Assembly (NCBI RefSeq): GCF_000147695.2
Contig: NC_015958.1
Coordinates: forward strand, 784,501 to 848,500
From: Thermoanaerobacter wiegelii Rt8.B1
GTDB lineage: Bacteria; Bacillota; Thermoanaerobacteria; Thermoanaerobacterales; Thermoanaerobacteraceae
Length of the DNA stretch: 64,000 bases
Reading direction: 5' to 3'
In this document: piece by piece, positions 44,772-53,646 of the stretch
Numbering within the stretch: the first letter of the stretch is position 1
Layout of the letters: every line of letters begins with the position of its first letter
Made by a program: the position numbers and the translations under genes
Notes under the pieces: model-generated
Seen by the model: only the letters and a program-made list of their open reading frames with translations
Told to the model about the DNA's origin: nothing
The model's database searches: none

Positions 44772-45405
44772 AAGGTTTAATGTTATTACTAACTCTATGA
44801 TAGTAATGAACTATTAAAGCTCTATAGAAAAAGTGTGCCAGAAAAGAATCACTTCAATAGTTGAATACATCTTCCTTGTTTAGTTTTTAGATCTTATTGC
44901 AAATGTTGCTTATGCGTGGAGGCGTTAAAAGGAGAAAATATATCTGAGGAGGAGTATAAAAACCAAAATTATACAATAAGCGAAATAAGACAGGATAAGA
45001 AAGATAAGAATGTGTGGTTTTTTTATTATTCTTAAAGCTTAAAAAATTAGTAAAGATGTTAGGTGAAGCTAAGTTATTAATATTATCCGCAGGGCTTTGC
45101 TGCGTTACACATTTTCATTTTTGTCAATATATGTCGAAATATTTTTAATGTTTGTGTTGGTTTTTGAGTAATAAATGTTAAAATGGAAATGAGATACCTT
45201 AAAAAGATATTGAAGCAGAATTTACTCTAGGTATTTTTTGGATGTAAGAGCTTTGCCACTTTGGTAAATAATTATAAAAAGAGGTCAACGCAAAAAACAC
45301 TGTTAAAAATTTATGGACCCAAATAGCTTATATCCGGTATACGCTTCTTTTTTATAGGGGCTGTAGCATTTTTAATAGCCAATATATTATAACAATTATT
45401 TTTAA
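44772..45405. other. Decayed intergenic region
   Basis: No intact gene. Short open stretches (for example EEEYKNQNYTISEIRQDKKD near 44945-45030) look like remains of a protein I cannot identify. A promoter-bearing repeat occupies 45110-45185. Confidence 0.5.
45110..45185 (+). repeat. Promoter-bearing repeat, copy 1 (partial)
   Basis: Shares about 70 bases with copies at 46444 and 55131. It contains TGTCGAA (45132-45138), TTGGTT (45157-45162) and TAAAAT (45179-45184), 16 bases apart, a plausible SigA promoter pointing right. The TGTCGAA heptamer resembles a Spo0A box. Confidence 0.65.
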
Positions 45406-45717
45406 TTAATTTTTGTTGTATTGGGAATACTGTTTAGGAATTACCGGAGAAGAGGGGGAACCTGCTAATTCATGGTGTGGAGAGTGCACAACAGTTATAC
45501 TATTCATTATTATCTCTATCTCTTCCTCATTATCTTTTATCTTTTTTCTACATTCAACCCTTGGGACTACTACTGTTACTTCATGTGGAATATTGATATT
45601 TGTCTTTCTCTCTACACTTATATTAAGACCATAAAGGCTCAGTGTTATTTTATCACTGCCCTCATTTTTATTTTTCCAAATACCTTTTATGATGTTTGCT
45701 AATTTACCAAAACACAT
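45406..45717 (-). CDS. Small hypothetical protein
   Basis: 103-residue frame on the minus strand, with AGGGGGA eight bases before ATG 45717, better than any overlapping frame. The sequence (LANIIKGIWKNKNEG, LSLYGLNISVERKTNINIPH, EVTVVVPRVECRKKI) looks like a real soluble protein. I do not recognise it. A short A+T palindrome near 45745-45770 could belong to its promoter. Confidence 0.45.
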   Translation of the reverse strand: MCFGKLANIIKGIWKNKNEGSDKITLSLYGLNISVERKTNINIPHEVTVVVPRVECRKKIKDNEEEIEIIMNSITVVHSPHHELAGSPSSPVIPKQYSQYNKN

Positions 45718-45784
45718 TATAGATATCCCCCTATATACATATTATGCATCAATATATAATATGTGCTTCACATATGGGTCAAGT

Positions 45785-46110
45785 CCAAATCTTTGTGTAA
45801 AAATACCTCTGGATAAAAGTAGGTAAATGCACTACGCTGACAGGCCCGGACTTCTTCTTTAGCCATTATGACTATAGTGTTCACTATAAAAAGAAAGCTT
45901 TTTTCTTCAACAGACCTTGAATTCTACGCTGTAACAATAGAGTTAAGGTTTTTACAGAACTCGGAAATTGTAAATTTTGAAAACTCTGTACTGCAAAGCT
46001 CATAAGTGATTTCTTCAATTTTGCGTGTAGATACGCCGTTAACCACCATTTCTATTAATGTGAGTAAAAAGCCTGCTCGCTTTTCTGGTAACGGCATGGC
46101 AGTAGTGAGC
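45785..46110 (-). pseudogene. IS256-family transposase fragment
   Basis: On the minus strand LPLPEKRAGFLLTLIEMVV, NGVSTRKIEEITYELC and SKFTISEFCKNLNSIV match the N-terminal part of IS256/mutator-type transposases, ahead of the catalytic region. A stop codon follows NSIVTA and only scraps of the catalytic part remain. Confidence 0.75.
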
Positions 46111-46149
46111 TTGCCATTGCAAAGACTTGGAATTTTTAATGTAATGTGG

Positions 46150-46474
46150 AAAAATTAAAACCATAATGGAAAAAGCAAAAAAGTGTATATGTTGTTCCAG
46201 GAGATTTTCGTTGGGACGATGTAGTAAGTTGGACATCTATAAAGAGGCTTTATGAAAAAGATGATAATGGCAACGTCATAAAAGGCAATGTAGTAAGTGT
46301 AGATACAAAGAAATGCATAATAACCGGTAACGAAAGGCTTATTGCGATATTGGGTATAGAAGATGTAATTATAGTTGACACCGAAAATGCACTTCTAATT
46401 TGCTCAAAAGATAAGGCACAGAATGTGAAAGAGATATTGAAAGAATTGAAAGAGAAAAAGAGTGAGTATTTGTA
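46150..46474 (+). pseudogene. manC: Duplicated 3' end of manC
   Basis: Encodes WDDVVSWTSIKRLYEKDDNG and on to KEILKELKEKKSEYL, aligned with the last about 105 residues of ManC at 38816 but clearly diverged, with a small indel near 46190. No 5' half is present. It abuts the IS256 fragment on the left and flows into the promoter repeat on the right. Confidence 0.88.
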
Positions 46475-46590
46475 AGGTTTTAAAGGTATTTTAGCAAACA
46501 GGATTATTCTTGTTTTTATTTTTGTCAAAATGTGTCGAAATATTTTTAATGTTTGTGTTGGTTTTTGGGAAATAAAATGGTAGAATATAG
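46444..46590 (+). repeat. manC-tail/promoter repeat, copy 2
   Basis: Closely matches 55131-55278: the manC tail codons, about 60 bases of spacer, TGTCGAA (46533-46539), and a promoter TTGGTT (46558-46563)-N17-TAGAAT (46581-46586). It lies about 100 bp upstream of the OLD-type gene and could drive it. Confidence 0.8.
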
Positions 46591-46696
46591 ATGGATAAAA
46601 AACAAGATATATGGTTAGATAAGGAAGTAAATTATGTGTAAAAAACTTGGGAAATTAAAAAGACTGTTTTATTAACAACGGTAGGAGGGGATGAAA

Positions 46697-48441
46697 ATGT
46701 TAAAAAGAATAAAAATCAATAATTTTAGATGTTTGCAAAATAATTTAGAAATAATATTCGAGGAAGATCTAACTGTAATAGTAGGAGAAAATGATTCTGG
46801 TAAAACTTCATTAGTTGATGCTATTAAAGTAGCGTTGCAGCAAAAGGAAGTTGAACCAGAGGATTTTAGCTATGGAACTGATGAAATTGAAATAGAACTG
46901 GAAATAGATGATTTTAAATATATTATAAAACATACATTAGAAGAAAATAACCAAATAAGTTCAGAAAGGTTTTTGTCTTTTTCTAAAGATAGACTTAACG
47001 AATATAAAGGAAAGATTGAAAAAGAATTTTTAGATGATAATTATTTTGAAGAATTAAAAAAATAGCTGATTTATTAGGTGTAGCATATAGATCTAATACA
47101 CGTTTTGATACGCTCAAAAATAATTTAGTTAACAAAATAGATGAATATTTATCAAATGCGGATAATCCAATTTTAGTAAATACTAGGAGTAATCCGGATT
47201 CAAATATCTATCCTCTCGACGGTAAAGATTTCCAAGAAATATCTTCTTTTATAAAAAAGCTATTTTTTGAAAAGAAGAAAAAAGAAATTTGGCATGAACC
47301 TCTTAATGAAAATGAAACAATTGAATCGCTTATAGAAAAGCAATTAAATGCTTATGAAATTGAAATAAATAAAAACGTAAACGAAGGTAATATAACTAAA
47401 AAAATTAAAGAATTTCTCCCTTCTTTAACAGAGATAGTTATTAATTCTGAATTTAAGCTACAAGATATTAATATTGATGTAAAAGTGAAATTCCTTGAAA
47501 ATGATAAAGAGATTTTAGTCGATAAAAAAGGAGATGGTACTAAACGTAGAATAACAATGGCACTACTGGATTATAAAAACGAGATAGAATCTGAGAACGA
47601 GATGGGAAATAGCATATATTTATTCGATGAACCAGATACTCATTTACATGTTAGGGCTCAAAAAGATCTAATGAACATAATTCAAAAATTTAGTAAAACA
47701 GGTAAACAAGTAATAATTACTACTCATTCACCATTTATAATAAATTCCTGTAAACCTCAACAAATAAGGTTATTAACTAATACAAATAATACAAGTACTG
47801 TAAAATTTATAAAAAAAGATAAAGAAATAGACAGGTTATTAAGAAATATTGGGATCGAAAATACATATCTCTTTTTCGCAAAAAAAATTCTTATAGTGGA
47901 GGGTGAGACTGAAGAAAAATTTATCCCAATTATATTTGAAAGATTATTTAATTCGAACTTGTATAGTAATTTAATAAAAATAATTAATGTAATTGGTATA
48001 AAAAATGTTCCAGGATTTGCACGAGCACTTTTAGAGTTAATCAATAAAGATAATATTTATATGTTAGTTGATAATGACATTCAAGAGACAACTAGTAACT
48101 TGATAACGCAATTGGACTTGGATGAGGAACATATATTTAAAATTGGAAATAAGGAATTTGAGGATTCTTTTCAAGCCAGTACAATATATAGATGTTGGAA
48201 AAAATACGTTGAAGAAAGAGATAAAAAGACGGGAAATATGTGGGATGAAAAAAATATAGAAAAATTAAAATATGAATGCATTTTAAACGGAGAAAAATTT
48301 AGCAAAAAAATTAGAGAGTTAAATAAAGGTTGCACAATTAGGTTGAATAAGATTAGTTTAGGTATTGCTTTAGGAGAATATTGTGAAGAAGACGAGTTAG
48401 ATATAAATTTAAGAGAATTATTATACAAATTAAAAAATTAA
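46697..48441 (+). pseudogene. OLD-family ATP-dependent nuclease, frameshifted
   Basis: OLD nucleases combine an ABC-type ATPase and a TOPRIM nuclease and often act in phage defence (for example GajA). Walker A VIVGENDSGKTSLVDAI is in the first frame (start ATG 46697, eight bases after AGGAGG). The second frame has Walker B IYLFDEPDTHLH, the H-loop ITTHSPFII, and TOPRIM residues ILIVEGETEEKFIPII and MLVDNDI. The frames meet at a run of seven A (47055-47061); eight A would give one protein of about 581 residues. No GajB-like helicase gene follows. Confidence 0.82.
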
Positions 48442-48635
48442 TATGTTGGATTACACATAAACAGATCTATTTGATGAAAAGAGGGAATGTAAGTTATATG
48501 AATTGTTTTTAAATTTATTTGGATTTATAAAATATAAATGTAGGATATAAGTACAAACTACAACAGATTTTTAAAACTATAAAATATGGTTTTACATAAA
48601 AAGGGAAAAGGGCAAAAATATAAGGAGGTTTCAAA

Positions 48636-48929
48636 ATGAGTTTTGACATTTGTAGTGCCATTAAAAATAGAGAAGTTATTCAATTTTATTATGAAGGCGG
48701 AATAAGAATAGTAGAACCATTTTGCTATGGAGAGAGCACAAAGGGAAATCTTGTCTTAAGAGGATATCAAGTAGATGGTTATAGTTCATCTGGAAATCCT
48801 ATAGGTTGGAAGTTGTTCATAGTAGATAACATGCATAATATTTCTTTAACCGGCCGTAAATTTAGTGGCTTAAGACCTGATTATAATCCTAATGATAGAG
48901 GTATGGTTAGAATAATATGTAATGTTTAA
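48636..48929 (+). CDS. Stand-alone WYL-domain-like protein
   Basis: 97 residues resembling a WYL domain: AIKNREVIQFYYEGGIRIVE (the strand usually carrying the motif), PFCYGESTKGNLVLRGYQVD and WKLFIVDNMHNISLTGRKF. WYL domains sense ligands, often nucleic acids, in regulators of defence loci. No DNA-binding domain is attached. ATG 48636 follows AAGGAGG. Its position right after an OLD nuclease may be meaningful, but a separate ribosome site and a 194-bp gap leave that open. Confidence 0.65.
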   Translation: MSFDICSAIKNREVIQFYYEGGIRIVEPFCYGESTKGNLVLRGYQVDGYSSSGNPIGWKLFIVDNMHNISLTGRKFSGLRPDYNPNDRGMVRIICNV

Positions 48930-49056
48930 ATTTAACTTGTCCTTTTCCCTTAAATATGTTTTTGGATATGTGAATAAAATAAGCGCGAGAAGTTTGGCAG
49001 TGTAAAATTTAAGTAGGTGAAATGAAGCAGGAAAAAGGGGGTCAAATGTAGAAAAA

Positions 49057-49111
49057 AGACCTCACCACCAAAACACAATCAAAAACAAAAATGAAAAGGA
49101 AGGTGAGGTCT
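49057..49111 (+). promoter_or_regulatory. Inverted repeat covering the ISLre2 transposase ribosome site
   Basis: AGACCTCACC (49057-49066) and GGTGAGGTCT (49102-49111) are exact complements. The right arm contains the AAGGTGAGG ribosome site for ATG 49115. Confidence 0.6.
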
Positions 49112-49114
49112 GAT

Positions 49115-50344
49115 ATGTTAGATATTCGACACATAGTGGGTGCAATCCTGCTTTTTGCTAATGGTTTAATAAAAATAATAAAAGAAAGCAAAGACTTTTA
49201 TGAACTTGAAGAAGGTATACACGAGCTTACGCAGAGAATTTCCAATCAAATTTTTGCATGGGCTTTAGAAGAAATAGATACTCGTCTTATGAAGGAACGT
49301 GATCGTAACATATGGGAAGTAGTAGGATTTAGGGCGAAACAGGTTGTTAGTACATTTGGAGAATTTATATACAGGAGGCGTCTTTACAGAAATAAACAGA
49401 CAGGAGAGACAAAGTTTTTGCTAGATGAGTTATTGGGTTGGCCATCCCATTCCCAAATAACGCCAAGGTTAAGAGAGATAGCTGTAAAACTAAGTACAGA
49501 AATGCCGTTTAGGCGCGCAGCAGAGATATTAAGTTATCTTTTTCCTGGCATTAGCCCAATGACAATTTGGAAAGCAGTACAGGAATTAGGGGAAATTTTA
49601 AAACAAGATAGTGAAGAAAGAAGGAAAGAAGTTTTTGAATATGGAGAGGTTCCTAAAGGAGAGAAGGTTACAAAGAGACTGTATATAGAAGGTGTAGAGA
49701 AAGTATACATAGGGGGAGACGGAGCAGAATGGCCAAAAGAGGGTTTAGAATATTTTCCTGCTGCAGAGTATAGACTAGATCCATATCATCTTAATAGACA
49801 ATTAACAGAAGCACTTTGGTATGACGAAGAAACTTATGACAAAGTACGTGAAGCTATTTATCAAGGCGACTTACAAAAAACTGAGGGAACATTAAGGGAG
49901 GCGATAAAGAGAGCCAAAGGAGAACGTAAGAAAAAACTTACTAAGCTTTTAAAGTATTTGCTGGATAACTGGGGAGGTATAGTAAATTCTCCTGGAACAG
50001 AACGATTAGGAGCCATAGAAGGGCAAATACAGCACAATATAGCTAGAAGAATGAAGCGGCTTGGTTGTAGATGGACAATAGAAGGTGGAGACAGAATGTC
50101 TCGCGTATTAGCGGAAAAGGCAAATGGAGAATTAGAAAACTATACAATGCGTTGGCCTTTAAAGCAGGAGAAATTAAAAGAAGTAGTACAATCAAAAACA
50201 GGGAAGGATTATAAAGCTGAAGACATAGAGAAATGGTTAAAGGTGTCTCTGCCGATTTTAGAAGGTCCATTTGCAGGAAGACCATGGATAAAATATGTTT
50301 TAAAAGAGATAACACGAGCTAATGGTTTAGCAGTAAGTGTTTAA
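49115..50344 (+). CDS. ISLre2-family transposase with internal deletion
   Basis: UPF0236/ISLre2-type transposase. Conserved parts are VVSTFGEFIYRRRLYRNKQT, DELLGWPSHSQITPRLRE, KVYIGGDGAEWPKEGLEYF and DPYHLNRQL, then GQIQHNIARRMKRLGCRW near the end. The stretch normally found between RLYIE and KVYIGGDGAEW, carrying the first catalytic Asp (EADGV-like) and about 60-70 residues, is missing without loss of frame, so the protein is probably inactive. ATG 49115 fits the ribosome site; ATG 49091 is upstream of it. Confidence 0.8.
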   Translation: MLDIRHIVGAILLFANGLIKIIKESKDFYELEEGIHELTQRISNQIFAWALEEIDTRLMKERDRNIWEVVGFRAKQVVSTFGEFIYRRRLYRNKQTGETKFLLDELLGWPSHSQITPRLREIAVKLSTEMPFRRAAEILSYLFPGISPMTIWKAVQELGEILKQDSEERRKEVFEYGEVPKGEKVTKRLYIEGVEKVYIGGDGAEWPKEGLEYFPAAEYRLDPYHLNRQLTEALWYDEETYDKVREAIYQGDLQKTEGTLREAIKRAKGERKKKLTKLLKYLLDNWGGIVNSPGTERLGAIEGQIQHNIARRMKRLGCRWTIEGGDRMSRVLAEKANGELENYTMRWPLKQEKLKEVVQSKTGKDYKAEDIEKWLKVSLPILEGPFAGRPWIKYVLKEITRANGLAVSV

Positions 50345-50636
50345 AGCAGAAAATTAATAGCCAGTATTTATCATTTAAAAAGTAATAAAAAATTAAGATG
50401 TTTGTTGTTTTCTTCCGGAGTAATAATTTAACATAAATAGAACATGTTTCATATTTAGTAAAGTGAATTACGTGTTGGTGGTGAGGTAAGTTAGGCAAAA
50501 AAATTTTTAAAAAATTTACCTACGAAAACTTGACACGGACGAGAAGTTTTTAACGATAGCTTTGAATATAGAATTCTGGCAAATATAAATTGTTTTAAAA
50601 CATAAATGATATTGGATTAAAGGGGGGTAGGTACAA

Positions 50637-51497
50637 ATGAGGGATTTAACATATGAATTGCCATTTAGTGAAAGTGAATTTCTAAAAAGAATAATTAATG
50701 AGCTAAAACGTAGAGGAAAGCATGAGATCGCCCGTTTTCTAAAAAATGCCAAAGTTTTTGTTAAAGTTCCTGGTACTTTTTCATATTATATTGGTGGTGG
50801 GAGATGGAATGCACTTGCTGCTTATATACAAATCTATGTAAGTCCTGATAACATTGAAATTTTAAATAAAGAAACAATAAAAAATGAAATAAAATCTATA
50901 TGTGATTATGTTATTCCAGCTAACGTTGGTTATGATATTAAGGATGTTAGTTTTTATCCAGATTATTCAATAGAGCATGAGTTAAAAGAAGATTTAGTAG
51001 AAGACTTAGTTAAGACTTCAAAGAGTTTAGCAAAAGGAATAATAGAAATACTTCCTCCGGAACTTATAAATAAGGCATTAGAGATGTCCGAGGCTTATAT
51101 TTATATGTACGTTATAGAAAACACCTTACGACTTTTTATTGAAAAAATATGTATTGATAAATATGGGGAGAACTTTTTTAACTTCATCAAAAAAACAAAA
51201 GCTATCATTGATAAGGTGGAGCAACGTAAAAAAGATATAGAATCAAAGAAATGGTTAAGCTTTAATGAGAATTCAGACATATTTTATTTGGATTTTAAGG
51301 AATTAGGAGATATTATAAGAGAAAACTGGGATGATTTTAAATCTCATTTTCCAAATCAAGATTTTATTCTTCCTAAGATCAAGGAAATTGCTGACGTAAG
51401 AAATCTTATAGCTCATAATAGTTATATAGGCAGTAAAGAACGTACTATGCTTAAGTTATATTATGAAATGATACTTGAACAGATAGGTCAACTGTAG
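50637..51497 (+). CDS. Swt1-type HEPN domain protein
   Basis: 286 residues. The C-terminal half is helical and ends in ADVRNLIAHNSYIGSKERT, a HEPN-type R-x4-H motif (Arg255, His260), the active site of many RNA-cutting toxins and defence proteins. The N-terminal part (FLKNAKVFVKVPGTFSYYIG, WNALAAYIQIYVS) is beta-rich and unknown to me. ATG 50637 follows AAAGGGGGG with wide spacing. It is a lone gene between an ISLre2 copy and the flagellin, so a partner is not evident. Confidence 0.72.
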   Translation: MRDLTYELPFSESEFLKRIINELKRRGKHEIARFLKNAKVFVKVPGTFSYYIGGGRWNALAAYIQIYVSPDNIEILNKETIKNEIKSICDYVIPANVGYDIKDVSFYPDYSIEHELKEDLVEDLVKTSKSLAKGIIEILPPELINKALEMSEAYIYMYVIENTLRLFIEKICIDKYGENFFNFIKKTKAIIDKVEQRKKDIESKKWLSFNENSDIFYLDFKELGDIIRENWDDFKSHFPNQDFILPKIKEIADVRNLIAHNSYIGSKERTMLKLYYEMILEQIGQL

Positions 51498-51726
51498 ATA
51501 CTTTGTGGATGTTACCGATTTGTTAATTATTGTAAAAACCTGTAGCCATGTTCATATCCAGAAATGAAGTTTGCTTTTTTAAATGAACCTTAGATGTGAG
51601 TGTGTGTAAATTGATCTTAATTTTTCAGCCAGCTAGGTATTATTGATTATGATATGTTATATTCGCTGTTTAAAGAAACACATACTTGATCAATATTGCA
51701 ATACCATGAATTTTTTAAAATAGCAT

Positions 51727-51752
51727 TAAAAAAATTAAATAAATGACGATAA
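51727..51752 (+). promoter_or_regulatory. SigD-like (flagellar) promoter
   Basis: TAAA (51727-51730), 14 bases, then GACGATAA (51745-51752): one mismatch from the sigma-28/SigD pattern TAAA-N15-GCCGATAA. It is 38 bp before the flagellin ATG, with AGGGGTG at 51775-51781 as ribosome site. Confidence 0.6.
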
Positions 51753-51789
51753 TAAATATGGTAACTATTCTAACAGGGGTGCAATATTA

Positions 51790-53646
51790 ATGAGGGTTTC
51801 TCATAATTTGATGGTATTAAATACATTAGAGAATATCAGAAAAAATAACAAAATTACTTTAAAATCTATAGAAAAACTTTCATCCGGTCTTAGAATAAAT
51901 AAAGCTGCCGATGATGCAGCTGGCTTAAGTATTTCTGAAAAAATGAGAGCTCAAATTAGAGGGCTAAGACAGGCAGAAAGAAACGTACAAGACGGTATTT
52001 CTTTAATACAAACAGCAGATGCAGGTCTTAGTAGTATATTGGAACCACCACTTCAAAGGATGAGGGAATTAGCAATACAAGCAATGAACGACACATTAAC
52101 AGATGAAGATCGCCAAAAAATTCAGCTTGAAATAGAGCAGATGAAAAGTGCTATTGATGATATTGCAAATAATACTGAATTTAATGGCATAAAATTGCTT
52201 AATGGTAATTTAAGATCAGTAATACCCCAAATACCATTATCGATAGAGTGGGAAAAATCTTTCTCTACCGATAAACTAATAAATTCAATTATTGCTACTA
52301 ATGATGGTGGTTTCATAGTTGGTGGTGCTAGTCATAAATGGGAACCTGAGGAAAGCCGATTTTGGATTTCTAAAATTGACTCAGAAGGTAATATTGAATG
52401 GGAAATAGAACTGCCTAAACAAAATAATTATAACTATATTTATGATATAGAAAAAATCAGTGATGGAAATTTCGTTGCAACTGCTCGAAGTAATAAATAT
52501 ATAAATGGTGAATATGGAGAAAACCAGCCCATTGTATTTAAATTTGATTCATCTGGGAATATAATAAAACAATATACATTTGCAGGAACAAATTCATATT
52601 TATTAGCTATTACACAAACAATTAATGGTAACATAATTGCAACAGGTTCAGCTAACGAATTACTAATTATGAAATTTGATCAAAATTTAAACTTTATCGA
52701 AAATAGATTTTGGCAGTTTCCTAACCCAGCTGATTGTCACTTTAAAGGAGGTTATGACATAAAGCCAACAAAAGATGGTGGATTTGTAATAGTAGGATTG
52801 GAAGCATTAGAAGATGGTGGACGAAGGGGATTCATAGCAAAGTTCGATATTAATTTAAATATGGAATGGGAACAAAAAATTCAGGATGAGGAATTATCTT
52901 CAGTAGTGCAATTAGATAATGAAAATTATCTAGTCTTAGGTGAAAATGGTTTGTATAAGATAGATTCATGGGGAAACATTAATATACTTAATGATATGAT
53001 AAAGTATTGGAATACTAACACTGGTATTAAAAACGCAAATAATATATTTTTAAAATTAGATAATAACAATTATGTTGTATGTTCAAACTCTAAAGTATAC
53101 AAAATTAACAATAATGGAGACGAAATATGGAGCTTGAATTTACCTATATCAATGCCTGAAATCAAGGGGATTGCTCAAATAGATGATGGTGGGTTTGTCG
53201 TAGTAGAAAATGATTATAGCATAATAAAGTTTGCGCCTGAGAATCCAATCACAAAGAATGGTATTTTTCTTCAAATAGGTCCAAATTCGAACGAAAATTT
53301 GAACATAACTATTGAAAATTGTAGTACTCGTGGGTTAGGAATAAAAGAAATTAATGTAACAACTAGAGATATAGAAAATGCTATTTTAGCAATTGATTCG
53401 GCCATAGAAAAAGTTACATCAGAACGTTCAAAACTTGGAGCATATCAGAATGCTTTAGAACATGTATACAATAACCTACTAAACTACGAAGAAAATCTTA
53501 TGGCATCGGAAAGTAGAATTAGAGATGCTGATATAGCAAAAGAAATAATGAATTTTGTAAAGGGTAATATATTACATCATACATCACAGGTGGTTTTAGC
53601 ACAAGCAAATCAAACTCCAGAAACAGTTATTCAATTATTGAAATAG
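51790..53646 (+). CDS. Flagellin with a propeller-like insert in the variable region
   Basis: 618-residue flagellin. The N-terminal D0/D1 part (about 1-140) has LSSGLRINKAADDAAGLSIS and RNVQDGISLIQTADAGLSSI; the C-terminal D1/D0 part (about 500-618) has LGAYQNALEHVYNNLLNYEE and ESRIRDADIAKEIMNF and ends VIQLLK. Between them, about 345 residues form seven repeats of the type GGF-V-G ... KFD-GN--W (for example DGGFIVGGASH ... WISKIDSEGNIEWE). This looks like a seven-bladed beta-propeller. A SigD-like promoter precedes it. No other flagellar gene is nearby. Surface exposure on the filament is expected. Confidence 0.85.
   Translation: MRVSHNLMVLNTLENIRKNNKITLKSIEKLSSGLRINKAADDAAGLSISEKMRAQIRGLRQAERNVQDGISLIQTADAGLSSILEPPLQRMRELAIQAMNDTLTDEDRQKIQLEIEQMKSAIDDIANNTEFNGIKLLNGNLRSVIPQIPLSIEWEKSFSTDKLINSIIATNDGGFIVGGASHKWEPEESRFWISKIDSEGNIEWEIELPKQNNYNYIYDIEKISDGNFVATARSNKYINGEYGENQPIVFKFDSSGNIIKQYTFAGTNSYLLAITQTINGNIIATGSANELLIMKFDQNLNFIENRFWQFPNPADCHFKGGYDIKPTKDGGFVIVGLEALEDGGRRGFIAKFDINLNMEWEQKIQDEELSSVVQLDNENYLVLGENGLYKIDSWGNINILNDMIKYWNTNTGIKNANNIFLKLDNNNYVVCSNSKVYKINNNGDEIWSLNLPISMPEIKGIAQIDDGGFVVVENDYSIIKFAPENPITKNGIFLQIGPNSNENLNITIENCSTRGLGIKEINVTTRDIENAILAIDSAIEKVTSERSKLGAYQNALEHVYNNLLNYEENLMASESRIRDADIAKEIMNFVKGNILHHTSQVVLAQANQTPETVIQLLK

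Noticed and set aside
45413-45702. Two plus-strand frames of 73-76 residues
   Set aside because: No ribosome site; they mirror the minus-strand gene at 45406-45717, which has one.
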